From positions 1-6,136 of the forward strand of contig CAJVYZ010000190.1 of NCBI GenBank assembly GCA_913009915.1: DNA of 6,136 nt, in the 5' to 3' direction. How positions within the stretch are numbered: the stretch's first letter is position 1; each line of letters opens with the position of its first letter. This DNA is from an uncultured Gemmatimonadota bacterium (GTDB taxonomy: Bacteria > Gemmatimonadota > Gemmatimonadetes > Gemmatimonadales > GWC2-71-9). Shown here piece after piece: positions 1 through 5,485 of the stretch. Made by a program: the position numbers and the translations under genes. A model generated the notes under the pieces. The model was not told the origin of the DNA. It was given only the letters and a program-made list of their open reading frames with translations, and made no database searches.

Positions 1-192
1 ATGAAGAGCGTGTATCATTATCGCGGGTTGCCCCTGACCCTCCTGATCGACCGCGAGGGCCAGATCGTCCAGCAGTGGATCGGCTACGCCGGGCCCGATC
101 AGCTTACCGCCATCCGGACGGTGATCGACGCCGAATTGGCCCGGGCGCCCGACGGCAACGATCCGTCGGCCCACGCCGGGATGCATCACTAA
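1..192 (+). CDS. TlpA/redoxin-like thioredoxin-fold protein, C-terminal fragment
   Basis: This is the last 63 codons of a gene whose beginning lies outside the window. The ATG at base 1 is probably internal. Residues 7-17 read YRGLPLTLLID, which matches the cis-proline loop and following beta strand of TlpA/ResA/AhpC-TSA-type thioredoxin-fold proteins (family pattern G-x-P-x-T-x-L-I-D). After it come REGQIV and a Gly-containing turn (WIGY), then a closing amphipathic helix, as these domains normally end. The active-site CxxC, if present, would lie upstream and cannot be seen. Such proteins are usually periplasmic or membrane-anchored thiol oxidoreductases, for example in cytochrome c maturation; that role is inferred here. 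The tail is short, His-containing and probably disordered (HAGMHH). The next gene on this strand begins 91 bp later, so co-transcription is possible but not shown. Confidence 0.72.
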   Translation: MKSVYHYRGLPLTLLIDREGQIVQQWIGYAGPDQLTAIRTVIDAELARAPDGNDPSAHAGMHH

Positions 193-283
193 TAGACCCG
201 AGTTTTCTCGAGCCGGTCTGCGGCACGCTCCCGCCCGACGCCGTATGGCGTTATGCTACTTGGGTCTTCTCCAGGCGGAGTTC

Positions 284-709
284 ATGCCCAATATCCTGCA
301 CCAGATCAAGATCAACGCCACCCCGGAACAGGTTTTCGATCTCCTCGTGTCCAGCGAAGGGATACGGCGCTGGTGGACCCACGACGCCCAGGTGGAACCC
401 ATTGAAGGTTCGGTGGCGGAGTTCGGCTTCAACGACCGGGCCACGGTATTCCGCATGAGAGTCGACGAGCTCGTCGCCGGCCGGCGAGTCAAGTGGACCT
501 GTCTGGGGGACCCTGAAGAATGGGAAGGCACCGAGGTGGAGTTCCACCTGTCGCCCGATGAAGGTGTGGTGGATCTGCATTTTGCCCACCGCGGGTGGCG
601 CTCTATGGCCGGCGACTACGCCGCATGCAACACGACGTGGGGCGCCCTGATGCACCGGCTCAAGGCTGCGGCTGAGGGGCAGACACGCGGCCCGCTGTTC
701 CCTCTGTAA
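284..709 (+). CDS. SRPBCC / AHSA1-family protein
   Basis: This encodes 141 residues with the hallmarks of the START/Bet v1-like SRPBCC fold (AHSA1, activator of Hsp90 ATPase homologue type). Residues 1-23 hold the first strand and helix (MPNILHQIKI, then a TPEQVFDLL helix). Next come the WW pair at 30-31 (IRRWWT), an FGF strand near 47-49 and the central strand RVKWTC (68-73). A DPEEWEGTEVEF segment (77-88) is typical of this subgroup, and a long C-terminal helix (115-130) closes the fold. The fold forms a hydrophobic ligand cavity; family members bind small hydrophobic molecules or act in stress and toxin responses, so the ligand is unknown. An in-frame ATG at 245 would add 13 residues, but homologues typically begin at MP(N/D)ILH. 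The ATG at 284 also follows a purine-rich AGGCGGAG, though its spacing is short. The last 50 bp overlap the convergent lipoprotein gene. It is probably cytoplasmic, as no signal peptide is visible. Confidence 0.85.
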   Translation: MPNILHQIKINATPEQVFDLLVSSEGIRRWWTHDAQVEPIEGSVAEFGFNDRATVFRMRVDELVAGRRVKWTCLGDPEEWEGTEVEFHLSPDEGVVDLHFAHRGWRSMAGDYAACNTTWGALMHRLKAAAEGQTRGPLFPL

Positions 710-1127
710 CCGCTCGCAGCCAGCGCGCTGTGCCCGTCCCGCGGGGACAGTCCGTGCCCGACGGGGCCAGCTTGTCACACGTCGAGCGCCACGCGGCGTC
801 GACGGAATCGGCGCTCCCTTGCAAGTCGAAGAACTCCAGTGCACCCCCCGAGCCGGTCGAATCCACGAACGCCAGTCGGATGACGCCGCGGACCGTGTCG
901 GCGATCCCGCCCCGGGGCGACAGGCAGCCGTCCCACGTGATCGTCGTGTCCATCCGGACTCGAAGATCGGTGCACGGAAGCGCGGCCCCGGTGTGGGCTG
1001 TCAGCACGATGGTGAATCCGCCGCGCATGTCATGGAGGCGGAAGCCTCCGCAGTTGACGCAAATACTGAGAGACTCCGTCACGCAGGCGGCCAACATCAC
1101 GCCGGCCGCCACGAGCCACTTCCTCAC
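660..1127 (-). CDS. Small cysteine-rich lipoprotein, unknown family
   Basis: I do not recognise the family. The 155-residue product begins with a short basic n-region (MRKW), a hydrophobic stretch and the lipobox LAAC, so Cys15 would be lipidated after signal peptidase II cleavage. The mature part has six more cysteines (23, 26, 52, 68, 117, 127), including a CVNC pair. This suggests disulfides or a metal site in a small beta-rich extracytoplasmic domain. The start is GTG (1127-1125), and it overlaps the TGA stop of the UPF0182 gene as GTGA. The preceding GAGGGG lies inside the end of that gene and can serve as ribosome binding site, which points to translational coupling. The 3' end runs 50 bp into the convergent SRPBCC gene. 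The position suggests co-expression with, and possibly a partner role for, the large membrane protein; that is inference. The residues after about 140 (GTAGRVSAPQPQP) are low-complexity. Confidence 0.7.
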   Translation of the reverse strand: MRKWLVAAGVMLAACVTESLSICVNCGGFRLHDMRGGFTIVLTAHTGAALPCTDLRVRMDTTITWDGCLSPRGGIADTVRGVIRLAFVDSTGSGGALEFFDLQGSADSVDAAWRSTCDKLAPSGTDCPRGTGTARWLRAVTEGTAGRVSAPQPQP

Positions 1128-3868
1128 GGCCCCTCACTGGTCGCCCTGCGAAGTTGTTCGAGGATGTCGCCCAAACGCCGAATCTCTTCGCCGTAGGCCG
1201 CCCAGTTGCCCGCGCGTTGAGCCTCGACCGCCAGGCGGTACCGGCGGCCGGCTTCATCGATCAGCAGCGAGACCGCCTGTGGCATCTCCACCACGGCGCC
1301 AGGCTGTGGCGCCGGCTGGTCCCCGGCCGCCTCGAGATCGGTTGCCGTCGGTTTCGGGCCGGCGCCGAACAGCCGGGTCAATCCCTCCTGCAGGGTCTCT
1401 TCCATGACGACCTGATTCTGGTAGGCGACCACGACCCGCTTGAGTTCGGGGATGCGCCCGCCCTCGGCCCTGAGATAGATGGCCCGCACGAAGATGAGTG
1501 ATTCTTCGATGGGGATCACCAGGAGGTTGCCGAAGATGACCTGCGAGCCACGCTGATCCCACAGCGAGATCTGCCGGGAGATCTCGGTGTTCTGGTTGAT
1601 GCGGTTGGCCACCTGATTGGGGCCGAAGACCAGGCTCTGGCGCGGGAAGCGGTACACCAACAGTTGCCCGTAATGCTCGCCGTCACTCCGGCCCACCATC
1701 CACGCGGCCAGGTTGTCCTTCTGGCGGGGCGTGAACGGCGTCATGACGATGTACTCTTCAGTGGGTTCGCCCGGGAGCCGCATGATCATGTGGCGCAGGA
1801 ACGGATCGCGCGAGGTTTCCCCGCGGGTAAGCGCCGGGATCTGCCACTGATCCTCCCGGTGGTAGTACGCCTCCGGATCGCCCATGTGATAGGTGGTGTA
1901 CAATGACGTTTGTGCCCGGAACAGGTCGTCCGGGTAACGGATGTGCGCCCGCAGGTCGGCCGGCATGTCGTCCAGCGGCAGGAACACGTTCCGGAAGATC
2001 TTGGCGTATGTTTGGATCAGGGGGTCGTCCGGGTCGGCGATGTAGGCCGTGATGTCGCCGTCGTAGGCATCCACCACCACCTTCACGCTGTTGCGCAGGT
2101 AGTTGGTCCCATCCCGGAGCGGCTGAGAGTAGGGGTACCGGTCGCTGGCGGTATAGGCGTCTATTATCCACTTCAGCTGCCCGTCGTCGGTAATCACGAT
2201 GTACGGGTCGTTGTCGAGCACCAGAAACGGCAGCGCCAGCCGCACGCGCTCGGTGATGCGCCGGTGGAACAGCACCCGGCTCTCGCCGGTGAGGTCCTCC
2301 GACAAGAGAATCTTGAGAGAGCCGAAGCGCATGGAGAACAACAGTCGCCGCCACACGCTGCCGATCGGCACGCCACCGGTGCCCTCGTAGGTGGTAAAGG
2401 CGCTTCCCTCTCCCGAGGGAAAATCGAACTCCTGCTGGCTGGTATTCACGAAGACGTAGTCGTTGGACAGTTCTCCGTAGTATATGCCTGGTCGCCGCAC
2501 CTCGAGGGACACGTCCGACGTCGGAGGGAGGTCCTTGATGAACAACACCGGGAGCCCCTCCGCGGTCACCTGATTGACCGGACTCAGCGTCAGGCCCATT
2601 CCGTGCGTGAACGTCAGCCGTTCGTTGATGAACGTCCGTTGGGGGAGTGACCGGCTGTTCAGTTCACGGGGAGACAGCAGCACCTGGCGATAGGTGCCAT
2701 CGATCCAGTAGCGATCGTCGTCCACCGACGCAAAGTCGTAGTACGTCCTGATTTCCTGGAGCTGCTGGAAGGTCTGGAGCAGCGGCTCCCTATCCCACAA
2801 CCGGACGTTGGTGATGGTTCCCGCATTGGCCTCGATGTCGGCGCGGGTGAGAGGCGCTTCACCGGTCAGGTCTCGCGTCGTCACTGCATCCAGCCCCCAG
2901 GCCCGTTTCGTGGCCTCGATGTGGTATGCCAGCTGGGGCCCTTCCTTCGACAGCTCATTGGGGAGGACCACCAGCCGTTGGTACAATGCCGGGATACCGC
3001 GCCCCGCGATCACGCCGACGATGAAGTACAACGCGACCGCGATGCCCGTCCACCAGCCCAGCCGGTGGGTCATGGCGCCGCGCAACACCATCACCACGCC
3101 GAACACCGCCACCACCACCGTGGCCTTGATGAGCGGCGCCTGTATGGTGATGTCGGCGAAACTGGCCCCCACCAGCGGCCCGGTAGTGGAATAGAGCAGC
3201 GACGGGAGATCGATGAAGTACCCGGTGACTGCCGCCATGGCAAACAACCCCGCCAGCAACACCGCCAAATGACGCTCGGCTGAGGCTTCGATGGTGATAT
3301 TGTGCTGGCGGATGACCACGTCACGTCGCAGCACGTAGATGGGAATCGTCAGCAGGAGTGACAACACGATCAGCGTGATGGCGACCCCGACCGCGATCGA
3401 CAGCACCGGCAGCGTGAAAAAGTAGTACGAGATGTCTCGCCCGAACACCGGGTCGGCCACGCCGAACGACGTGCGGTGGAGGTAGCTCAGCAGCACCAGC
3501 CAGACACTCGACAGCGACAGGCCGGCCAGCAGGCCCAAGCCCGCGGCGACCGGGATCGACAACCGGCGGAGCAGGGCGTTGAGGTCGAGGCTGGCGGTAC
3601 CCGGGCCCCGGATCGCGGCCAGCTCCGGAACGATACCTCGCTGCGCCAGCCGAAGATTGATCCACAAGAACAGGAAACTCAGGCCCCCGCCCACCAGGCC
3701 CACGCCGAGTTTGGTCCACAACGCCGTGAGAAAGACCACCTCGAAGTCGACCGAACGAAACCAGTACCATTCCGTGAGCCAGCCCACCAGCACCGGCACG
3801 CCGATCAGACTGGCAATGAGTACCCCGATCAGAACCACCAACGCCGCCCGCGCCCGCGCCCGCACCAT
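1124..3868 (-). CDS. UPF0182 family large membrane protein (COG1615)
   Basis: The product has 914 residues, the usual length for this family (about 900-1000). Seven hydrophobic segments fill the N-terminal third, at roughly residues 9-31, 45-70, 104-130, 150-180, 200-222, 246-264 and 271-299. A large soluble, probably extracytoplasmic region follows. Family-like blocks are clear: LPNELSKEGPQLAYHIEATK (302-321), NVRLWDREPLLQTFQQLQEI (354-373), DDDRYWIDGTYRQVLLSPREL (383-403), FTHGMGLTLSPVN (420-432), YGELSNDYVFVNT (464-476), VDAYDGDITAYIADPDDP (599-616) and YHMGDPEAYYHREDQW (660-675). A Pro/Ala-rich linker (837-863) leads to a helical C-terminus (866-908). The molecular function of the family is not established. 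The ATG at 3868 is supported by an upstream GAGGGGG. The gene diverges from the kinase gene across 443 bp and is followed by a lipoprotein overlapping it by 4 bp, so the two form an operon. No frameshift or truncation is seen. Confidence 0.95.
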   Translation of the reverse strand: MVRARARAALVVLIGVLIASLIGVPVLVGWLTEWYWFRSVDFEVVFLTALWTKLGVGLVGGGLSFLFLWINLRLAQRGIVPELAAIRGPGTASLDLNALLRRLSIPVAAGLGLLAGLSLSSVWLVLLSYLHRTSFGVADPVFGRDISYYFFTLPVLSIAVGVAITLIVLSLLLTIPIYVLRRDVVIRQHNITIEASAERHLAVLLAGLFAMAAVTGYFIDLPSLLYSTTGPLVGASFADITIQAPLIKATVVVAVFGVVMVLRGAMTHRLGWWTGIAVALYFIVGVIAGRGIPALYQRLVVLPNELSKEGPQLAYHIEATKRAWGLDAVTTRDLTGEAPLTRADIEANAGTITNVRLWDREPLLQTFQQLQEIRTYYDFASVDDDRYWIDGTYRQVLLSPRELNSRSLPQRTFINERLTFTHGMGLTLSPVNQVTAEGLPVLFIKDLPPTSDVSLEVRRPGIYYGELSNDYVFVNTSQQEFDFPSGEGSAFTTYEGTGGVPIGSVWRRLLFSMRFGSLKILLSEDLTGESRVLFHRRITERVRLALPFLVLDNDPYIVITDDGQLKWIIDAYTASDRYPYSQPLRDGTNYLRNSVKVVVDAYDGDITAYIADPDDPLIQTYAKIFRNVFLPLDDMPADLRAHIRYPDDLFRAQTSLYTTYHMGDPEAYYHREDQWQIPALTRGETSRDPFLRHMIMRLPGEPTEEYIVMTPFTPRQKDNLAAWMVGRSDGEHYGQLLVYRFPRQSLVFGPNQVANRINQNTEISRQISLWDQRGSQVIFGNLLVIPIEESLIFVRAIYLRAEGGRIPELKRVVVAYQNQVVMEETLQEGLTRLFGAGPKPTATDLEAAGDQPAPQPGAVVEMPQAVSLLIDEAGRRYRLAVEAQRAGNWAAYGEEIRRLGDILEQLRRATSEGP

Positions 3869-3872
3869 GTCG

Positions 3873-3879
3873 CCCCCTC
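3873..3879 (-). promoter_or_regulatory. Ribosome binding site of the UPF0182 gene
   Basis: On the minus strand GAGGGGG lies four bases before the ATG at 3868. It is a strong purine-rich Shine-Dalgarno match, and it favours this start over the out-of-frame ATG at 3881. Confidence 0.7.
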
Positions 3880-3885
3880 ATTAAG

Positions 3886-3909
3886 AAGTCTCGCCGAAAG
3901 AAAGTCTCG
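3886..3909. repeat. Short direct repeat AAGTCTCG in the UPF0182 leader
   Basis: AAGTCTCG occurs at 3886-3893 and again at 3902-3909. The starts are 16 bp apart and both copies are flanked by A/G-rich sequence (AAGAAGTCTCG and AAGAAAGTCTCG). The pair sits 18-41 bp upstream of the UPF0182 start codon, where a promoter or activator site is expected. Two such short matches could be chance. No convincing -35/-10 pair was found on the minus strand here. Confidence 0.35.
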
Positions 3910-3944
3910 TCGAGCCCCCGAAGTATGGCTGGGGTTAGGTGGTT

Positions 3945-3969
3945 GGGCCAGGGGGCGGGGAGGTAAGGG
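3945..3969 (+). other. Potential G-quadruplex motif
   Basis: Four G-runs follow one another: GGG (3945-3947), GGGGG (3951-3955), GGGG (3957-3960) and GGG (3967-3969). The loops are 3, 1 and 6 bases, which satisfies the usual G3+N1-7 pattern. It lies on the strand opposite to the UPF0182 coding strand, about 80-100 bp before that gene, and merges into the GGCGGTAA repeats. Folding is inferred from pattern only. Confidence 0.5.
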
Positions 3970-4014
3970 CGGTATTAGGAGGTAAGGGCGGTATTAGGCG
4001 GTAAAGGGCGGTAA
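3959..4014 (+). repeat. 19-bp tandem repeat of the GGCGGTAA family, left cluster
   Basis: The unit GGAGGTAAGGGCGGTATTA occurs twice exactly, at 3959-3977 and 3978-3996. A diverged third unit follows at 3997-4014 (GGCGGTAAAGGGCGGTAA). Each unit is itself two copies of a G(G/A)GGTA-type core. The cluster is the left arm of a large inverted repeat with 4104-4144, and its core reappears after the kinase gene at 5298-5366. It has no coding content. The units abut without unique spacers, so it is not a CRISPR array. Confidence 0.85.
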
Positions 4015-4103
4015 TGGTGGTCGGGTGGTCAGGCTGGTCGGGGTTCAAACAGGTAGTTACAGCTGGGGCAGCCGTAGGTGCACCTTCGTCTAGCTATGTG
4101 GCT

Positions 4104-4144
4104 ATTACCGCCCGTTACCGCCCACTACCGCCCGTTACCGCCCA
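4104..4144 (-). repeat. Inverted GGCGGTAA-family cluster, four 10-bp units
   Basis: Four tandem units of (T/C)TACCGCCC(G/A) run from 4105 to 4144, the reverse complement of the left cluster. Read as a pair, 3986-4015 and 4104-4133 are inverted repeats matching at 27 of 30 positions, and the inner 19 bp match at 18. The 88-bp spacer (4016-4103) has no gene. The arrangement could fold as a long hairpin or be a small non-autonomous, MITE- or REP-like element. Confidence 0.85.
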
Positions 4145-4145
4145 A

Positions 4146-4177
4146 GACTGGGCGTCCCACATGTGGGACGGCCAGTC
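4146..4177. promoter_or_regulatory. Near-perfect 32-bp palindrome, candidate operator or hairpin
   Basis: The core CGTCCCACATGTGGGACG (4153-4170) is a perfect 18-bp palindrome. It is extended by GACTGG (4146-4151) pairing with CCAGTC (4172-4177), with only the G4152/G4171 pair mismatched. So 15 of 16 position pairs are complementary. It starts directly after the inverted repeat cluster and lies about 135 bp before the kinase start. It could bind a dimeric regulator, form an RNA hairpin, or mark the end of an extragenic element. There is no T-tract, so an ordinary intrinsic terminator is unlikely. Confidence 0.6.
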
Positions 4178-4277
4178 CCATACCCGAACGTTGCCGCCAG
4201 GGAAATTTGCCGGCTCACTTAATCTAACACGTTGATTGCCAAGTACTTACAGAATGTCTCGTCATGGCACGTTACTT

Positions 4278-4303
4278 CCATTTGGGGGTGGCGATCCCAA
4301 TGG
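4278..4303 (+). promoter_or_regulatory. Small hairpin just upstream of the kinase start codon
   Basis: CCATTTGGG (4278-4286) can pair with CCCAATGG (4296-4303), giving an eight-pair stem with one bulged T and a 9-base loop. It ends eight bases before the kinase ATG. Its 3' arm contains two of the bases of the weak GGA (4302-4304) that would serve as ribosome binding site. It could reduce translation initiation. Stems this short arise easily by chance, so support is modest. Confidence 0.3.
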
Positions 4304-4311
4304 AATGAACC

Positions 4312-5313
4312 ATGGCCTACCCGGCTCGACGGAAACAATCGCCCCAGGAATCGACCGGCCAGGCCCGCGCCCTCAGGTCGGCGAGTGATGTTACCCCGCT
4401 GCCGGTGGCCGGTCCTGCTCGCGAGCGGCAGCTGTTGGAAGCCACCCTCGCCGGCCGCTTCAAGATCCGCCGGTTGGTGGGGCGTGGCGGCATGAGTTCG
4501 GTCTATCTTGGCTGGGACCACGCCCTGGAACGGAAGGTGGCCATCAAGGTGCTGGCGCCCGAATTCGTGCGCCAACTGGAGGACCGCGAGCGGTTCCGCC
4601 GGGAGGCCCGGATCGGGGCGTCGCTGTTCCATCCGAACATCGTGCCGGTGTACGCCTCCGAGCAGCAGAACGGGCTCACCTTCGTGGTCATGCACTACGT
4701 GGCCGGCCCGTCCCTAGCGGCACGGCTGGAGAGCGTCGGTGCCCTGCCGGTCGATGAGACCGTCGAGATCCTTGCTGCACTGGCGGACGCTCTCGATTCG
4801 GTGCACCGGATCGGCGTTGTCCACCGGGACATCAAGCCAGACAACATTCTGCTGGACGAGGTTAGCGGCCGGCCAATGCTGACCGATTTCGGCGTCGCCA
4901 CCGTTGCCACGTCCGAGCATTCCCGCTCGGAAGTCGTCAAGGCGCTAGGGACTCCCCAGTACATGTCGCCGGAACACGCGCTCGGCGAGCAAGCCGCCGA
5001 TGCCCGCAGCGATCTCTACTCCTTGGGCGTGGTCGGCTTTCGCATGCTCACCGGCCGCCTCCCGTTCACCGGCGGCACGGCCCAGAGCATCGTGGCACAA
5101 CACGTGGCACTCGAGCCACCCCCCGTTGGCCACTATGCCCCACATGTCCCGGAGGAGGTCGCCCGGGTCATCGACCGCTGTCTGGCCAAGAAACCCGCCC
5201 AGCGCTGGGCCGATGCCGGCGCGTTTGGTACCGCCCTGCTCAAGGCGCAGCGGGTAGCCGGTAGTCGGCGGTGGAATGTTGTCAGGCTGCTTAGGAGGGC
5301 GGTAGGGCGGTAA
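4312..5313 (+). CDS. Hanks-type Ser/Thr protein kinase, kinase domain only
   Basis: The product has 333 residues. A non-conserved, basic N-terminal tail (1-48) precedes a full kinase domain of about 265 residues. The ATP-binding loop is GRGGMSSV (57-64), the catalytic lysine is in VAIK (K79), and the probable alpha-C glutamate is E98. The catalytic loop is HRDIKPDN (171-178; D173, K175, N178), the metal-binding motif is DFG (192-194), the P+1 loop is GTPQYMSPE (213-221), and the SDLYSLGV block (233-240) follows. All key residues are present, so an active RD kinase that phosphorylates Ser/Thr is expected. Many bacterial relatives continue into a membrane helix and a sensor or repeat domain. 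Here the protein ends about 20 residues after the domain in a basic tail (RRWNVVRLLRRAVGR). Its last codons and TAA lie in GGCGGTA repeats, which hints at truncation. The ATG at 4312 has only a weak GGA upstream. It is probably cytosolic; substrates are unknown. Confidence 0.93.
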   Translation: MAYPARRKQSPQESTGQARALRSASDVTPLPVAGPARERQLLEATLAGRFKIRRLVGRGGMSSVYLGWDHALERKVAIKVLAPEFVRQLEDRERFRREARIGASLFHPNIVPVYASEQQNGLTFVVMHYVAGPSLAARLESVGALPVDETVEILAALADALDSVHRIGVVHRDIKPDNILLDEVSGRPMLTDFGVATVATSEHSRSEVVKALGTPQYMSPEHALGEQAADARSDLYSLGVVGFRMLTGRLPFTGGTAQSIVAQHVALEPPPVGHYAPHVPEEVARVIDRCLAKKPAQRWADAGAFGTALLKAQRVAGSRRWNVVRLLRRAVGR

Positions 5314-5366
5314 GGCGGTAAGGCGGTACGGGCGGTAACGGGCGGTAACGGGCGGTAGTAGGCGGG
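5298..5366 (+). repeat. GGCGGTA tandem repeat, right cluster, overlapping the kinase 3' end
   Basis: Seven copies of GGCGGTA start at 5298, 5306, 5314, 5322, 5331, 5341 and 5351, with a partial GGCGGG at 5361. The spacing drifts from 8 to 10 bases. It shares GGGCGGTAACGGGCGGTA with the reverse complement of the cluster at 4104-4144, so all three clusters belong to one family. The first two units are translated as the kinase C-terminus, and the TAA at 5311-5313 is formed by the repeat. This variable-copy arrangement could expand or contract and shift the reading frame at the end of the kinase. Confidence 0.85.
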
Positions 5367-5387
5367 AGCCAGACGAGAAGCCCCGCC
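5361..5387 (+). terminator. GC-rich hairpin after the kinase gene, weak terminator candidate
   Basis: GGCGGGAGC (5361-5369) can pair with GCCCCGCC (5380-5387), giving eight GC pairs with one bulged A and a 10-base loop. It lies 48 bp after the kinase stop. No T-run follows, so factor-independent termination is doubtful. It may only stabilise the transcript end. Confidence 0.25.
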
Positions 5388-5414
5388 GCCGCCCCCGCTG
5401 CCCCCGCTGCTCCC
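5381..5414 (-). other. Potential G-quadruplex on the minus strand (C-runs on plus)
   Basis: On the plus strand, C-runs at 5381-5384, 5392-5396, 5401-5405 and 5412-5414 are separated by 7, 4 and 6 bases. The minus strand therefore carries four G-runs meeting the G3+N1-7 pattern. It overlaps the 9-bp tandem repeat, so it may simply follow from repeat composition. Confidence 0.4.
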
Positions 5415-5435
5415 GCTGCCCTCGCTGCCCTCGCT
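5391..5435 (+). repeat. 9-bp tandem repeat, GC(C/T)C(C/T)CGCT, five units
   Basis: Five adjoining 9-bp units run from 5391: GCCCCCGCT twice, GCTCCCGCT once, then GCCCTCGCT twice. The repeat is unrelated in sequence to GGCGGTA and sits between the kinase and the DUF885-like gene. Its 9-bp period would preserve a reading frame, but no plausible gene covers it on either strand. Confidence 0.75.
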
Positions 5436-5450
5436 GTCGCCCCCGCCTGC

Positions 5451-5479
5451 TTGACTCCCTCCCCCCGGGGCTCGACAAT
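5451..5479 (+). promoter_or_regulatory. Sigma70-like promoter for the DUF885-like lipoprotein gene
   Basis: TTGACT (5451-5456, five of six to the -35 consensus) and GACAAT (5474-5479, four of six to the -10 consensus) are separated by exactly 17 bases. Transcription would be expected to start about seven bases after the -10 box, at or next to the ATG at 5486. The mRNA could thus be leaderless. That would explain why the start codon has AGGG directly against it rather than a properly spaced ribosome binding site. Confidence 0.5.
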
Positions 5480-5485
5480 TCAGGG

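Noticed and set aside
245..283. Upstream in-frame ATG for the SRPBCC gene
   Set aside because: The 13 extra residues do not fit the family N-terminus, and the ATG at 284 has the purine-rich site directly before it.
251..844. 197-codon open frame on the minus strand
   Set aside because: It is antisense to the SRPBCC gene, with Arg/Pro-rich composition typical of a GC-rich shadow frame and no recognisable domain.
730..1407. 225-codon open frame on the plus strand
   Set aside because: It is antisense to the lipoprotein and the UPF0182 C-terminus, and its Pro/Arg-rich product has no domain features.
1910..2650. 246-codon open frame on the plus strand
   Set aside because: It lies wholly opposite the strongly conserved part of UPF0182, and its translation is His/Val/Arg-rich shadow sequence.
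3321..3881. 186-codon minus-strand frame overlapping the UPF0182 N-terminus
   Set aside because: It is a frame-shifted reading of the UPF0182 membrane segments, Gly/Arg-rich and without hydrophobic helices.
4041..4050. GGTTCAAAC resembling a tRNA T-loop
   Set aside because: No paired T-stem, anticodon arm or acceptor stem can be built around it.
4076..4085. 10-bp palindrome AGGTGCACCT within the inverted-repeat spacer
   Set aside because: It is short, the flanks do not extend the pairing well, and its length is within chance expectation.
3959..4144. CRISPR-like appearance of repeated units
   Set aside because: The units are 8-19 bp and abut each other with no unique spacers of regular length. 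No cas-like genes are nearby.
4264..4308. 14-codon upstream ORF (MARYFHLGVAIPME) ending three bases before the kinase ATG
   Set aside because: Its closeness to the kinase start is suggestive of a leader peptide. It has no ribosome binding site, and so short an ORF is expected by chance.
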